Source: Chitinophagaceae bacterium (GTDB taxonomy: Bacteria > Bacteroidota > Bacteroidia > Chitinophagales > Chitinophagaceae). From it: 64,000 nucleotides of DNA. Position 1 is the stretch's first letter, and each line of letters begins with the position of its first letter. The stretch lies in NCBI GenBank assembly GCA_016787085.1, contig JAEUVJ010000053.1:248001-312000 (forward strand), read 5' to 3'. The translations under genes and the position numbers were made by a program. The notes below the pieces were generated by a model. It did no database searches and had not been told where the DNA came from. It saw only the letters and a program-made list of their open reading frames with translations. Below are positions 1 to 8,046 of the stretch, one piece after another.

Positions 1-1
1 T

Positions 2-199
2 GAGGGTGTAATGGACCGCAGTGGCAGCGGCGATTGTTTTATGGCCGGGCTGATCTATGGTATATACAACCAGCAGGAGCCACAGGAAGTATTGGATTAT
101 GCGACCGCAGCGGCATTCGGCAAATTGCAGGAGCAGGGAGATGCTACCGGGCAGGATGTACTGACGGTAAAGAAACTCAGGAAGGAAGTGGAAGAATAG
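2..199 (+). CDS. PfkB-family carbohydrate kinase, C-terminal fragment
   Basis: The reading frame is open from the left edge, so only the last 65 or so residues are present. It contains DRSGSGDCFMAGLIYG, which matches the PfkB/ribokinase signature (normally DTTGAGDSFxxG) where the Asp is the catalytic base and the Gly-rich turn forms the anion hole. Context and length fit the end of a 2-keto-3-deoxygluconate kinase or similar sugar kinase, but the substrate cannot be told from this fragment. The C in GDCF instead of GDSF is a conservative change. The gene is truncated only by the window edge. Confidence 0.8.
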   Translation, partial: EGVMDRSGSGDCFMAGLIYGIYNQQEPQEVLDYATAAAFGKLQEQGDATGQDVLTVKKLRKEVEE

Positions 200-733
200 A
201 CGCGGGTTTTCGTCTCACAGAAAATTACGGTTGGTAATTAGTTCGTGATAATACGAGCCATTTTGTCCCTTTCAGTAAGGGCAGTTACCATTGCAGGTAT
301 TCTCCTCTTTTGGTAATTTGCTCTTTGTCCACCTTATGAAAAAACTGTTATCCATTATTTGCTGTGTGCTGTATATGCGCAGTGTGGCCCATTCTTCCAC
401 AGATATACGTATCTCCTCCCCAAAATCATCAGGAGAAAAAGTTTTGGTCAAAGCAATCAGCGCTATTATCAACCGTGAGGGCAGGAAAAAAGGACCGGTC
501 AAAAAGGTCAACCTACCTTCGTCCGGATATCCATGGGTATAAATAAGCGAAGGACAGTATCTTTTGCTTTTGTTCAGCCATTTTACGGCTCTGAGCCATG
601 TAGAAGCTAAGTTGTCATTTTCCGAAAATGTCTTTCATCTTCCCCGGTTAAAAAAGAGTGCACACGCAGCCTGTTATTTCCGGATGTTAGCGGAAGTGCA
701 GTGGCTCTGCAAAATAGTAACGAAGAGCAAGTA
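200..733. other. 534-nt stretch without a convincing gene
   Basis: Between the sugar-kinase tail and the next minus-strand gene I see no RNA gene, strong terminator or convincing repeat. The only coding candidate is a 68-codon plus-strand frame at 336-542. It starts MKKLLSIICCVLYMRSVAHS, which resembles an export signal, but the remainder has no recognisable domain. It could be a decayed remnant or chance. Confidence 0.4.
336..542 (+). CDS. Possible small exported protein (doubtful)
   Basis: A 68-residue frame that begins with two lysines and a hydrophobic, Cys-containing stretch resembling a signal peptide, followed by a basic, low-complexity tail (RKKGPVKKVNLPSSGYPWV). I recognise no family. 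No promoter box is obvious upstream. It is reported because the N-terminus looks like a secretion signal and the stretch is otherwise empty. It may equally be the remnant of a larger lost gene. Confidence 0.2.
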   Translation: MKKLLSIICCVLYMRSVAHSSTDIRISSPKSSGEKVLVKAISAIINREGRKKGPVKKVNLPSSGYPWV

Positions 734-1303
734 TCACAACTGGGGTGCCAGGCATTCTTTACAGATACCTGCTTCTATCCCTTGTCTTTTTTTCAGTAAT
801 TGCTCCAGTTCTTCTGCGTTTGCGGCCGGCACAGAGAATTCCATAATATGCCCGTACATGCAGCTTTCATAAAAGGCCTGGTATATAGTCAGGTTGTGGT
901 ATAAAGGGAGTGCTTCGTAAAAGCTGATATTTGTTTCATCATGACTGGCAAGCACAACAAACCTTACGCCGTTCTCAATACTGCGTTGTTTTTTTATTAA
1001 CGGTAGCCGTAGATAACCACCAAGCTGCATCACTCTCACGTTATGTTCAGCGAAATGTTCTGAATGACGTTCCTTCATAAAGTTAAAACGGAAGTCATGT
1101 TCAGGTGATGTATGCCGGGACAGGTACCTGGTCTTGCCTGTGGAGATCGTGAGTTGCTGCAATACAGGCATATTCTTTTTGTCCATCCATTTTTTTGCAT
1201 AATGCTCCCACGCCGGTATGAATTCATACGGGCCAAGTTGGGTTATGAAAGAAACGAACTGGGTAATGGTATCTTTTTTCATCATTTTTTTTTTAGCAGT
1301 CAT
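734..1303 (-). CDS. Hypothetical protein, about 189 residues
   Basis: Soluble protein with no signal peptide or membrane segment and no domain I recognise. It has mixed alpha/beta composition, with aromatic and His-rich stretches (HTSPEHDFRFNF, SEHFAEHNVRVMQLGGYLRL). It lies 21 nt downstream of the fasciclin-domain gene on the same strand, so the two are probably co-transcribed. The first codons contain a run of ten A residues; initiation at the ATG-ATG pair at 1285/1282, just after this run, is as likely as at 1303. Function unknown. Confidence 0.65.
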   Translation of the reverse strand: MTAKKKMMKKDTITQFVSFITQLGPYEFIPAWEHYAKKWMDKKNMPVLQQLTISTGKTRYLSRHTSPEHDFRFNFMKERHSEHFAEHNVRVMQLGGYLRLPLIKKQRSIENGVRFVVLASHDETNISFYEALPLYHNLTIYQAFYESCMYGHIMEFSVPAANAEELEQLLKKRQGIEAGICKECLAPQL

Positions 1304-1324
1304 AAAAAACGGGAGGCGGATAAC

Positions 1325-1741
1325 TCAGAGAGGAAGGTTCACTGAGTCAACAGAATGGATCACACCGTTGGATCCCTGCATGTCACGGGCCAGTATCTTT
1401 GATCCATTGATACGGACTTCGCCGTCTTTTACTGTTATAGTTACTTCTTTCCCGTTAGCGGTTGGTAGCTTCTGTCCATCTCTGAAATCCTTCAGCAGTT
1501 TTTTGCCTTTCAGTACATGGTAGGAAAGAATATCTGTCAGCCGGTTTTGGTTACCAGCAACTTTTACGAGGTTTTCAAAAGTATCAGGATACGGCAGTTT
1601 ACCAAATGCGAGATTTACAGGAGCCAGCAGGGTGAACGGGCCGACACCATTCAATGTTTCTTCAATACCTGAAGCCTTTACCGCTTTCATCATAATGCTG
1701 AGATTCCTGTCTGTGCTGGCTATTTGTAAAATGGTTGACAT
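1325..1741 (-). CDS. Fasciclin (FAS1) domain protein
   Basis: 138 residues forming a single FAS1 domain. The first half has GVGPFTLLAPVNLAFGKLP, which matches the H1 region (FTVFAPTNxAF). A central YHVLKGK matches the YH motif, and the C-terminus NGVIHSVDSVNLPL matches the H2 motif (NGVIHVIDxVLLP). There is no signal peptide or lipobox, so export is not evident, unlike many secreted bacterial FAS1 proteins. FAS1 domains mediate adhesion or ligand binding in general; no partner can be inferred here. It is followed 21 nt later by a hypothetical gene on the same strand. Confidence 0.85.
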   Translation of the reverse strand: MSTILQIASTDRNLSIMMKAVKASGIEETLNGVGPFTLLAPVNLAFGKLPYPDTFENLVKVAGNQNRLTDILSYHVLKGKKLLKDFRDGQKLPTANGKEVTITVKDGEVRINGSKILARDMQGSNGVIHSVDSVNLPL

Positions 1742-1849
1742 GGCAGGTGATTTTTTACAGACAGAATGATCTGCAGGACATGTAATGTAACCTTTATTTG
1801 CCGGATGCTGGTTTATTTATTTGCGTACATGATGATGATGTGACTGCCG

Positions 1850-1880
1850 TAAAAAGAAAAAGAGCCTGTGAAAGGCTCTT
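1850..1880 (-). terminator. Intrinsic terminator of the RRM gene
   Basis: A perfect 7-bp stem AAGAGCC/GGCTCTT (1860-1866 with 1874-1880) with a 7-nt loop. Read on the minus strand it is followed by a T-rich tract (TTTTCTTTTT). It sits about 25 nt past the RRM stop codon. Confidence 0.8.
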
Positions 1881-1903
1881 ATCCAAAAAAAGGATGACTT
1901 TAT

Positions 1904-2173
1904 TTACCATCTTTTATTATCTGTTCTTGCCGCTTTTTCCCTTGCAACAGATACAGACATCTGGCGGCCTTCAATTTCTTTGTTGTTGAGCCCTTTGATA
2001 GCCTCTTTGGCTTCTGCATCGGAACCCATTTCCACAAATCCGAAACCACGGCTCCTGCCGGTCTCACGGTCGGTAATGACCTTTGCAGATGAAACAGTGC
2101 CATACTGGCTGAATAAGGTTTTCAAATCTTCATCTGAGGTATGAAAGCTCAGATTCGAAACGTACATGTTCAT
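1904..2173 (-). CDS. RRM-type RNA-binding protein
   Basis: An 89-residue protein made of one RNA recognition motif. RNP2 is MYVSNL near the N-terminus and RNP1 is RGFGFVEM at residues 43-50, both with the aromatic residues that stack on RNA. The rest follows the beta-alpha-beta-beta-alpha-beta order, and the short tail is basic (AREKAARTDNKRW). Such small RRM proteins are common in Bacteroidota and Cyanobacteria and are often cold-induced; that regulation is family knowledge. Upstream is a long untranslated stretch with a possible promoter box about 150 nt before the start. An intrinsic terminator follows directly. Confidence 0.93.
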   Translation of the reverse strand: MNMYVSNLSFHTSDEDLKTLFSQYGTVSSAKVITDRETGRSRGFGFVEMGSDAEAKEAIKGLNNKEIEGRQMSVSVAREKAARTDNKRW

Positions 2174-2319
2174 AAAACATTAATTTAAATAAAACAATAA
2201 AATACCTGTGATAAAAGGACTGTACAAAAAGTAAAGAGGAGAATTAACTATTACTGAACCGAAGAGTAAGAATTGATGCTGATCAGGACTGAATGTTGAT
2301 TGAACTTTAAATCACGAGG

Positions 2320-2327
2320 CGAAGATA
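2320..2327 (-). promoter_or_regulatory. Possible -7 box for the RRM gene
   Basis: Read on the minus strand the sequence is TATCTTCG, one change from the Bacteroidota -7 consensus TAnnTTTG. It would give the RRM mRNA a 5' untranslated leader of roughly 140 nt. The intergenic stretch 2174-2497 holds no other gene. Confidence 0.4.
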
Positions 2328-2497
2328 GGCTATTAAAATGGTAACCCCGGAATTATTTTTCCTTTGGGCCTGCCATACACCAGCGGGTGTTTTCATTTGA
2401 AACGTTAAAGTGAGACGACGATGCAAATTAAAATGACCGGTCGGCGTAATAAACCTATCTTGTACCATCAGTATTCAGCAATAGTGATGTTTTTATC

Positions 2498-3256
2498 ATG
2501 TTAATTATTCTGCTCTTTTTTGTTATCCATTGGTACCTGTCTCTTTTCATGCAATCGTTCCTTCAGCATCGTTACGCTTCGCACGGCGCTTTTACCATGA
2601 GTAAATTATGGGAACGTTTCTTTTACCTGGCTGCTTATATCACTCAGGGATCGTCGTATGTCAGTCCCAGGATCTATGCCATCCTGCACCGCATGCACCA
2701 TGCTTATACGGATACGGATAAGGATCCGCATTCACCGAAGTACGATCGTAACTTTTTTGCCATGATGTGGAGCCTGAGAAAACAAACCGTTTGTATCCAT
2801 AAAGGGAAGACGGAGATTGAGCAACGGTTTTTAAAGAACCTCCCGGATTGGAAACGGTTGGATAATGCAGGCCATGCAACCTGGTCAAGGCTGGGCTGGA
2901 CGGCCGTATATATATTCATCTATGTTGTATTTGCTCCGTCGGCATGGTGGTTTCTTTTATTGCCTGTTCATATCCTGATGGTGCCACTACAGGGAGCGAT
3001 CATCAACTGGTTCGCCCATAAATACGGGTCAGTCAATTTTAAAATGAGAAATACTTCTACCAATCTTTTTAAAATAGATGTATTGATGATGGGAGAGGCG
3101 TATCATAATAATCATCACAAGAACCCGTCAGCTACCAACTTTGGTTTTCGCCGGTATGAGCTGGATCCAACCTACTATATTATTCGTTTCCTGGACTGGC
3201 TGAAGATCATTCGTATTCACCGGCCGGGTATGCAACATGTCATTCTGCCCTTATGA
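2498..3256 (+). CDS. Membrane fatty-acid (acyl-CoA type) desaturase
   Basis: 252 residues with the three histidine clusters of membrane di-iron desaturases: HRYASH (about residue 24), HRMHH (about 67) and HNNHH (about 204). Hydrophobic segments lie at the N-terminus (IILLFFVIHWYLSLFM) and between boxes 2 and 3 (VYIFIYVVFAPSAWWFLLL). The family introduces a double bond into fatty acyl chains at the inner membrane using O2 and electrons from a ferredoxin or cytochrome-type donor; no donor gene lies nearby. It is divergently transcribed from the RRM gene. The length is at the short end for delta-9 type enzymes. A weak TATCTTGT box lies at 2456-2463. Confidence 0.9.
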   Translation: MLIILLFFVIHWYLSLFMQSFLQHRYASHGAFTMSKLWERFFYLAAYITQGSSYVSPRIYAILHRMHHAYTDTDKDPHSPKYDRNFFAMMWSLRKQTVCIHKGKTEIEQRFLKNLPDWKRLDNAGHATWSRLGWTAVYIFIYVVFAPSAWWFLLLPVHILMVPLQGAIINWFAHKYGSVNFKMRNTSTNLFKIDVLMMGEAYHNNHHKNPSATNFGFRRYELDPTYYIIRFLDWLKIIRIHRPGMQHVILPL

Positions 3257-3260
3257 ATGA

Positions 3261-3533
3261 TCAATGAGAAGCTGTCGTTAGCCAGTTTAGCACCGATAGT
3301 TCACTTTTGGTATCAATGGGTAATTCATCAAGGATCATCTTTTCCAGTCTTTGCCCGTCAGCGATAGTAAATAAAGCCGCAGATGCTGCATACAGGTTAA
3401 TGATGAAAAGTACCTGTTCGCCATTAAAGCGATTGAAGGTGCGGCGGCTGGCAGAACCTATAAATACCGGGTTCCTGTTTTCACCACTCCAGGTATAGTG
3501 CTGCTGCAACAGGTTCTCTTTTACAAAATGCAT
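3261..3533 (-). CDS. Small hypothetical protein
   Basis: 90 residues, no signal peptide, with a central stretch NRFNGEQVLFIINLYAASAAL and a helical, acidic C-terminal part. No family recognised. It lies 60 nt downstream of the sigma-factor gene on the same strand and ends 4 nt from the convergent desaturase stop. The amino-acid composition is that of a real soluble protein rather than a chance frame, but I have no homology evidence. Confidence 0.55.
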   Translation of the reverse strand: MHFVKENLLQQHYTWSGENRNPVFIGSASRRTFNRFNGEQVLFIINLYAASAALFTIADGQRLEKMILDELPIDTKSELSVLNWLTTASH

Positions 3534-3593
3534 GTTTTATTGTTTGAGTAGTGTATGGGGCACAATCCATGTCTCAGTAACTGAATAGCTATT

Positions 3594-4457
3594 CTACAGG
3601 AAGGACCGTAATATGCCCCTGTTGTCTTTGGTCTTTAGTGTTTTGATCGCTTTATCTTTTATCTGCCTGATCCTTTCCGGGCTGACGTCAAATTTTTTAC
3701 CGATCTGTTCAAGGCTTAGTGGTTCACATTCCCCGATGCCGAACAGGGAACAAAGAATCTCCTGCTGGCGGATAGTAAGCCGCTGCATGGAACGGAGCAT
3801 TTCTTTTTTCAACGATTCGGTATGATAGAGCTTGCTGTCCGTTGTAACACTGTCGGTAGAAGGCAGGTTGTCCATCATGGTTCCGCCTTCCCCATCTGAA
3901 ATAGGGGCGTCAAGGCTTACGTACCGGCTGGTATCCGTCATACAATACATTACGTCTGCCACGTTCATATTCATGACACCGGCAAGTTCTTCTTCTGAAG
4001 GCATTCTTTCAAGATCTTGCTCCATGGCTGAAATTACTTTCTGTATGCGGTTATTGACGGATACCCTGTTGGCAGGCAACCGCACCATCCGGCCATCGGA
4101 AGCGAGTGCCAGCAGGATAGATTGCCGTATCCACCATACAGCATAAGAAATGAATTTGAATCCGCGGGTGCTGTCGAAGCGGGCCACAGCGCTGATCAGC
4201 CCGATATTGCCTTCATTGACAAGATCAGAAAGAGATATGCCCCGGTGCTGGTATTGTTTGGCCACGGATACTACGAATCGCAGGTTGGCTTTTACTAATT
4301 GCTGGATGGCCGCCTGGTCCCCCTGCTTCACCAGCATACACAGTGCAACCTCTTCATCAGCAGATATCATTTTTAATTTGCTGATCTCCTGCAGGTATTT
4401 TTCGAGACTCTGTGAGTCGCGGTTGGTGATGGACTTGCTGATCTTTAGCTGGCGCAT
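3594..4457 (-). CDS. RpoD/SigA-like sigma-70 factor, divergent paralogue
   Basis: 287 residues, the usual length of the short Bacteroidota primary sigma factor, and starting with the family's MRQLKISKSITNR (an upstream ATG at 4469 is possible). Region 1.2 is present (SLEKYLQEISKLKMISADEE). Region 2 is well conserved (NLRFVVSVAKQYQ, FKFISYAVWWIRQSI), and region 4.2 is LSLEQIGKKFDVSPERIRQIK. Several normally near-invariant positions differ: ALASDGRMVRLPANR replaces the common ALAEQSRIVRLPLNK, and VSPERIRQIK replaces LTRERVRQIK. This suggests a second, specialised group 2 sigma factor rather than the housekeeping one; the housekeeping gene would lie elsewhere. It directs RNA polymerase to promoters. 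Confidence 0.88.
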   Translation of the reverse strand: MRQLKISKSITNRDSQSLEKYLQEISKLKMISADEEVALCMLVKQGDQAAIQQLVKANLRFVVSVAKQYQHRGISLSDLVNEGNIGLISAVARFDSTRGFKFISYAVWWIRQSILLALASDGRMVRLPANRVSVNNRIQKVISAMEQDLERMPSEEELAGVMNMNVADVMYCMTDTSRYVSLDAPISDGEGGTMMDNLPSTDSVTTDSKLYHTESLKKEMLRSMQRLTIRQQEILCSLFGIGECEPLSLEQIGKKFDVSPERIRQIKDKAIKTLKTKDNRGILRSFL

Positions 4458-4613
4458 ATTCACGGGCACCTTTTGGTGAATATAGCTCTATTTCATGGGA
4501 GTAAATTTTTTATATTCTGCTTTCAATGAATTGTAATAGCTGCAGATGCTTTTTTACTTTCATTAAATTCCTGCATAAAGCAGATCAAAGAAGCCCTGGT
4601 AGTTTTTTTGAGA

Positions 4614-6308
4614 TCAGTGATTCTTTACAAATGACCTCATAGCGGTAAGTTCAGGCCTTTTAGAATCCGTATTTTCTGTGATTGCTAGCAGTTGCTTATA
4701 GTAAACAATAGCTTTCGGATTATTGCCGGATCTTTCTGCTGCCCTTCCGGCACCGTTCAGTGCATTGAAGCGGTTAGGACTTTTTTCCAATACGCTTTCG
4801 TAGGCCTGCAATGCTTCTTCATTCTGGTTTGCTTCCAATAGCATATCGCCCAGTAATTCTCTTGCCGGTAACACTTCTCCCGGAGTTACCGGATGTTTGC
4901 CTGTACTATCTTCCATATCAGCAGCGAGCTTCATCAGTTGCCATGCTTCCTCTTTATTGCCGGCTTTAAATAACAGCCATGCTGCACAGGTTTTGATCTG
5001 CACTTCTACCTGTTTTGTTTTATAAGGATCTTTCTGTTTTTCCAATGTGTCACGAAGCCGGTTCAGGATGGCCAGTTCTGCACGGGCTTCATCCATATAT
5101 CCAACATGAATATTCCCCATTGCTTTGGTGAAATGAATAAGGGCTTCCTGCCAGGGAAAATTCTTCCACGGAAAGGAAGTGGTACGGACCTGCAGCGATG
5201 CAGCTGCCTGCCAGTTCTTATTCTCCAGAACCATACGTGCCGGAATAGCAGCAAAAGAATAGGCTACTTTAAAATTAAGAGGGGATACATCATTGATCGT
5301 TTCTAAATACCTCAGTTGTTCTTTGGCCTTTTCATTATCTCCTTTTTGCAGGTAAGCATATACAAGGTAATCGAGCCCATGCAATTCTTCATCCCAGTGA
5401 CCTTTTATACCTGCTGATTCAGCATAGCATTTTGCCGAAGAAACAGACACTTTATTTGATTCGATACATTCATCCCATAAACCAAGCCTGGTAAAGATAT
5501 GGGAAGGCATATGCAGCGCATGGGCAGAAGAAGGAGCGATCTTCGCATATTTTCTTGCTGCCGGCAATGCAAGGTCAGCCAGGCCGGGATAATCATACGT
5601 ATGAATGATATAGTGGATGATACCGGGATGATCAGGCCCTGCAGGATACAATGCATTCAATATGGCGCCTGCTTTTTTCTGGTTGGCAAATGTTTTGTCA
5701 GATGGATCTGCCGAAGCGTCCAGGGCAAGGGCATAAAAAAGGGCTGCTTCTTTATCGTCAGGATAAATTTTATATAGCTCTTCCATCGCTTTTTCAAACC
5801 GGAGGCAGCGGGTGAGATGATCGGTTTTTTCCCAATCTTTATAATAAGCGCCGATAGCATTGATATAACCGCTTTCTCTCTTTGATCTGTTGTCAATCAG
5901 GTTCGTTATCTCAATGGCTTTCGCTCCTTTTTGAAGCTCTGCTTCTGAAGGCGGCGTCCACAAAGGGTGGAAATTACTCATAGCCACTCCCCAGTAGGCC
6001 ATCGCACAGCCCGGTGATGCGTCAATAATTTTGGCAAATACTTTTTCCGATTCATCATATTCGAAAGAATGCAGGAGGGCAAGGGCCGTATTGAAATCCT
6101 CTTTTGTTTGCTGGTCACAGGACATGTCAAAATCAACTTTTCCCAGTTGCTGATCAGGAGGGCCACAAGTGATGATATTTCCTCTTTTGAGATCTATCTG
6201 GCTGATTAGTTCTTTTGATGGGGCGGAGGCCGTCTTTTTCTCGTTGCAGGATAGCAGTGCAAACAGTATGAGAGGCAATAACAGCAGGTAACCCGAAAAA
6301 TATTTCAT
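4614..6308 (-). CDS. TPR-repeat lipoprotein
   Basis: 564 residues starting with a lipoprotein signal (LLLLPLILFALLSC, Cys about 21). The body is mostly alpha-helical tetratricopeptide-like repeats: FNTALALLHSFEYDESEKVF at about 71-90, and a typical pair near the C-terminus (ALQAYESVLEKSPNRFNALNGAGR and the following repeat). A central block has histidine motifs (GPDHPGIIHYIIHTYD, HALHMPSHIF) that recur in a family of Bacteroidota and proteobacterial TPR proteins of unknown function. It is probably exported and anchored in an envelope membrane, where TPRs usually bind partner proteins. No operon partner is evident. Confidence 0.8.
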   Translation of the reverse strand: MKYFSGYLLLLPLILFALLSCNEKKTASAPSKELISQIDLKRGNIITCGPPDQQLGKVDFDMSCDQQTKEDFNTALALLHSFEYDESEKVFAKIIDASPGCAMAYWGVAMSNFHPLWTPPSEAELQKGAKAIEITNLIDNRSKRESGYINAIGAYYKDWEKTDHLTRCLRFEKAMEELYKIYPDDKEAALFYALALDASADPSDKTFANQKKAGAILNALYPAGPDHPGIIHYIIHTYDYPGLADLALPAARKYAKIAPSSAHALHMPSHIFTRLGLWDECIESNKVSVSSAKCYAESAGIKGHWDEELHGLDYLVYAYLQKGDNEKAKEQLRYLETINDVSPLNFKVAYSFAAIPARMVLENKNWQAAASLQVRTTSFPWKNFPWQEALIHFTKAMGNIHVGYMDEARAELAILNRLRDTLEKQKDPYKTKQVEVQIKTCAAWLLFKAGNKEEAWQLMKLAADMEDSTGKHPVTPGEVLPARELLGDMLLEANQNEEALQAYESVLEKSPNRFNALNGAGRAAERSGNNPKAIVYYKQLLAITENTDSKRPELTAMRSFVKNH

Positions 6309-6418
6309 ATTGCCAAAGGTTTATGATTTTCTGATGGATGATCCCTCAAAACAATAAGAGCCGGAAATAATGTTGACCTGGCTGACTAACCGGGAGCTGG
6401 TAATGAAGGTAAGAAATA

Positions 6419-6450
6419 ATGCTGATCCACACCCGGGAAGGGATCAGCAT
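6419..6450 (-). terminator. Hairpin with perfect 10-bp stem
   Basis: ATGCTGATCC at 6419-6428 pairs perfectly with GGATCAGCAT at 6441-6450 around a 12-nt loop. On the minus strand it is followed by TATTTCTTACC, only weakly U-rich. It lies downstream of the lipoprotein gene at 6552 and before the TPR gene. It could be a back-up terminator or a processing or stability hairpin. Confidence 0.45.
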
Positions 6451-6503
6451 CAAAAGACGGATCCGGAGAGCAGGATTAATAACCAGGACATAGAAGAAAA
6501 ACC

Positions 6504-6542
6504 AATACCAGTGAAGGATGTGCACCATTCATCACTGGTATT
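6504..6542 (-). terminator. Intrinsic terminator after the 6552 lipoprotein gene
   Basis: An 11-bp perfect stem: AATACCAGTGA at 6504-6514 with TCACTGGTATT at 6532-6542, loop 17 nt. Read on the minus strand it is followed by GGTTTTTCTTC. It starts 9 nt past the stop codon of the upstream lipoprotein gene. Confidence 0.65.
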
Positions 6543-6551
6543 TTAGGATCA

Positions 6552-7526
6552 TTATTGCAAGAATTGTTTATCTCCCGGAACCGGCTCTTGTTTTTTCTCC
6601 GGTATTTTCTTCGGCGCAGGGGCTTTATTTCCTTTGTTGACCTGTATGATGACCCTTACAATATCTATAACGGGTGCACCAATACCCAGACGTTGCGCAT
6701 TGGTAAATGCCGGACTGGCTTGCTGGCCTGTAGGATCGAACACAATGTATTCGCCGTTCACTTTATTCTCTGCATCCAGTAACCCATCAGGCACATACAA
6801 CTGTATCCTTACTTTCTGGTAGCTTGCCGGGAAATAGCGGATATAATAATTTTCTTTTTGTTTATACCATTGATCATATCTCACCCCTTTTCTCCTGATC
6901 TGCGAAGGTTCACGTAACACGGCGAGACGTTCGAAACTTTCATAGGTAGAAGTCCCTGTTTCAAATAACCGCTGCATATCGGTGTTTGCCTTTAATACTC
7001 CTGAAGCATACGAAACCTTTTTTATTACACCTACTACGCCGCCTCTTAGTTGAAACACCTGTTTCGGAGTTAACAGTTTCATGGCATCAGCCTGAACGAT
7101 GTTGGGCAGTTTATTGAAATCAGCGCCGCTGACCACTGACCATAACAGCAATTGAATATTTTTTTGTGGTATCCCTGATTTTTCTCTTGAGTTCAGTAAG
7201 ACAGATTCCACGATCTCTTTCCGGTGACCGGTTACAGGTCCCTGCAGGTAGGCATCGCCTGGCCTGGGATCGGGAGTACCCGGTTGTAAGCAATACGTTT
7301 TGAATTCTGCTTCGTAATAACCGGGCGCCAATACAAAACCCCCGTTTGGTGTTTGCGGAAGATCCATTAAGGATTGCGGTTTTTTGTCTTCTGCTAGGGC
7401 TGGCTGACCGGTAATAGTTTCATTGACTGTATCACCAGGAAGTGTATCCTTGCTGTTTTTGGAAGAAGAAGCGCAGGCGCTTAAAAGAATAGCAAGACAA
7501 AGATGTTTGAGTAAAGATGCTGACAT
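6552..7526 (-). CDS. Hypothetical lipoprotein, 324 residues
   Basis: Lipoprotein signal at the N-terminus (LCLAILLSACASSSKNSKD, Cys about 18). The mature part has a proline- and Thr-rich linker, then a globular region starting GGFVLAPGYYEAEFKTYCLQPG. The C-terminal half contains a conserved-looking YDQWYKQKENYYIRYFPASY segment, and the tail is rich in Lys, Pro and Glu. I do not recognise a domain. It is a single gene with its own terminator downstream. Confidence 0.7.
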   Translation of the reverse strand: MSASLLKHLCLAILLSACASSSKNSKDTLPGDTVNETITGQPALAEDKKPQSLMDLPQTPNGGFVLAPGYYEAEFKTYCLQPGTPDPRPGDAYLQGPVTGHRKEIVESVLLNSREKSGIPQKNIQLLLWSVVSGADFNKLPNIVQADAMKLLTPKQVFQLRGGVVGVIKKVSYASGVLKANTDMQRLFETGTSTYESFERLAVLREPSQIRRKGVRYDQWYKQKENYYIRYFPASYQKVRIQLYVPDGLLDAENKVNGEYIVFDPTGQQASPAFTNAQRLGIGAPVIDIVRVIIQVNKGNKAPAPKKIPEKKQEPVPGDKQFLQ

Positions 7527-7623
7527 AGGGTAGTTTTAGGTGAACGTGTACGGATATCTAAACGTTATTCCTCATCTATTCTTATACAAAATCTGAAAAT
7601 AGCCGTTTATTTAAAAGCAAAGC

Positions 7624-7647
7624 GCCTGTAAAGTATTGTTAACAGGC
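7624..7647 (-). terminator. Weak hairpin after the 7702 gene
   Basis: GCCTGT (7624-7629) pairs with ACAGGC (7642-7647). On the minus strand a moderately T-rich GCTTTGCTTTT follows. It lies about 55 nt past the stop of the gamma-glutamylcyclotransferase-like gene, the last gene of its pair. Confidence 0.35.
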
Positions 7648-7701
7648 TTAGTGGCTGGTAACGAAATGATTTTCCGGGTCGTTGATATACCAACGAAAGG
7701 G

Positions 7702-8046
7702 TCAGGCAGGTTCAATGGCTACGTATATCCACGCATCTTTCCCCGATTCCAGTTGTACTTTGATCCGTTTATAATTGTCCGGTTCGTATTTATTGGCTAT
7801 TAAAAGTTCTTCTCTGGTAACTTCCAGGGCAGTCCCTTTGATCGTATCATTCTTATCATTGGTAAGAATGAGTGTCCGCTGGATTTTTTCTTCCCCTTTT
7901 GAAAGAAAAGCCTGATCTGTAATTTCAATGGTAGCGATCCCGTAACCTCTTAAAATATCAGCCGATCCTTGCAAGGCTCTTCCGAACAATGCTATCTGCG
8001 TTCTTTCTTTTTGCAAAGTGCCGTAGGAAAAAAGGTATTCGCTCAT
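7702..8046 (-). CDS. Gamma-glutamylcyclotransferase (AIG2/GGCT-fold) family protein
   Basis: 114 residues. The N-terminal YLFSYGTLQKERTQ matches the family signature YGTLRxG that binds the substrate amino group, and the barrel strand ending KGTALEV carries the usual G-x-hydrophobic pattern. GGCT enzymes cyclise the gamma-glutamyl moiety of a dipeptide to 5-oxoproline; many bacterial members have unknown substrates. An acid general base is normally present in the GTALEV/EE region; E-E in TREELLIANKYEPDNY is a candidate. The start codon overlaps the stop of the upstream RidA-like gene by 4 nt (ATGA), so the pair is translationally coupled. Confidence 0.85.
   Translation of the reverse strand: MSEYLFSYGTLQKERTQIALFGRALQGSADILRGYGIATIEITDQAFLSKGEEKIQRTLILTNDKNDTIKGTALEVTREELLIANKYEPDNYKRIKVQLESGKDAWIYVAIEPA

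Noticed and set aside
4150..4479. 109-residue plus-strand frame opposite the sigma gene
   Set aside because: It is antisense to a clear sigma-factor gene and has no start signal or domain.
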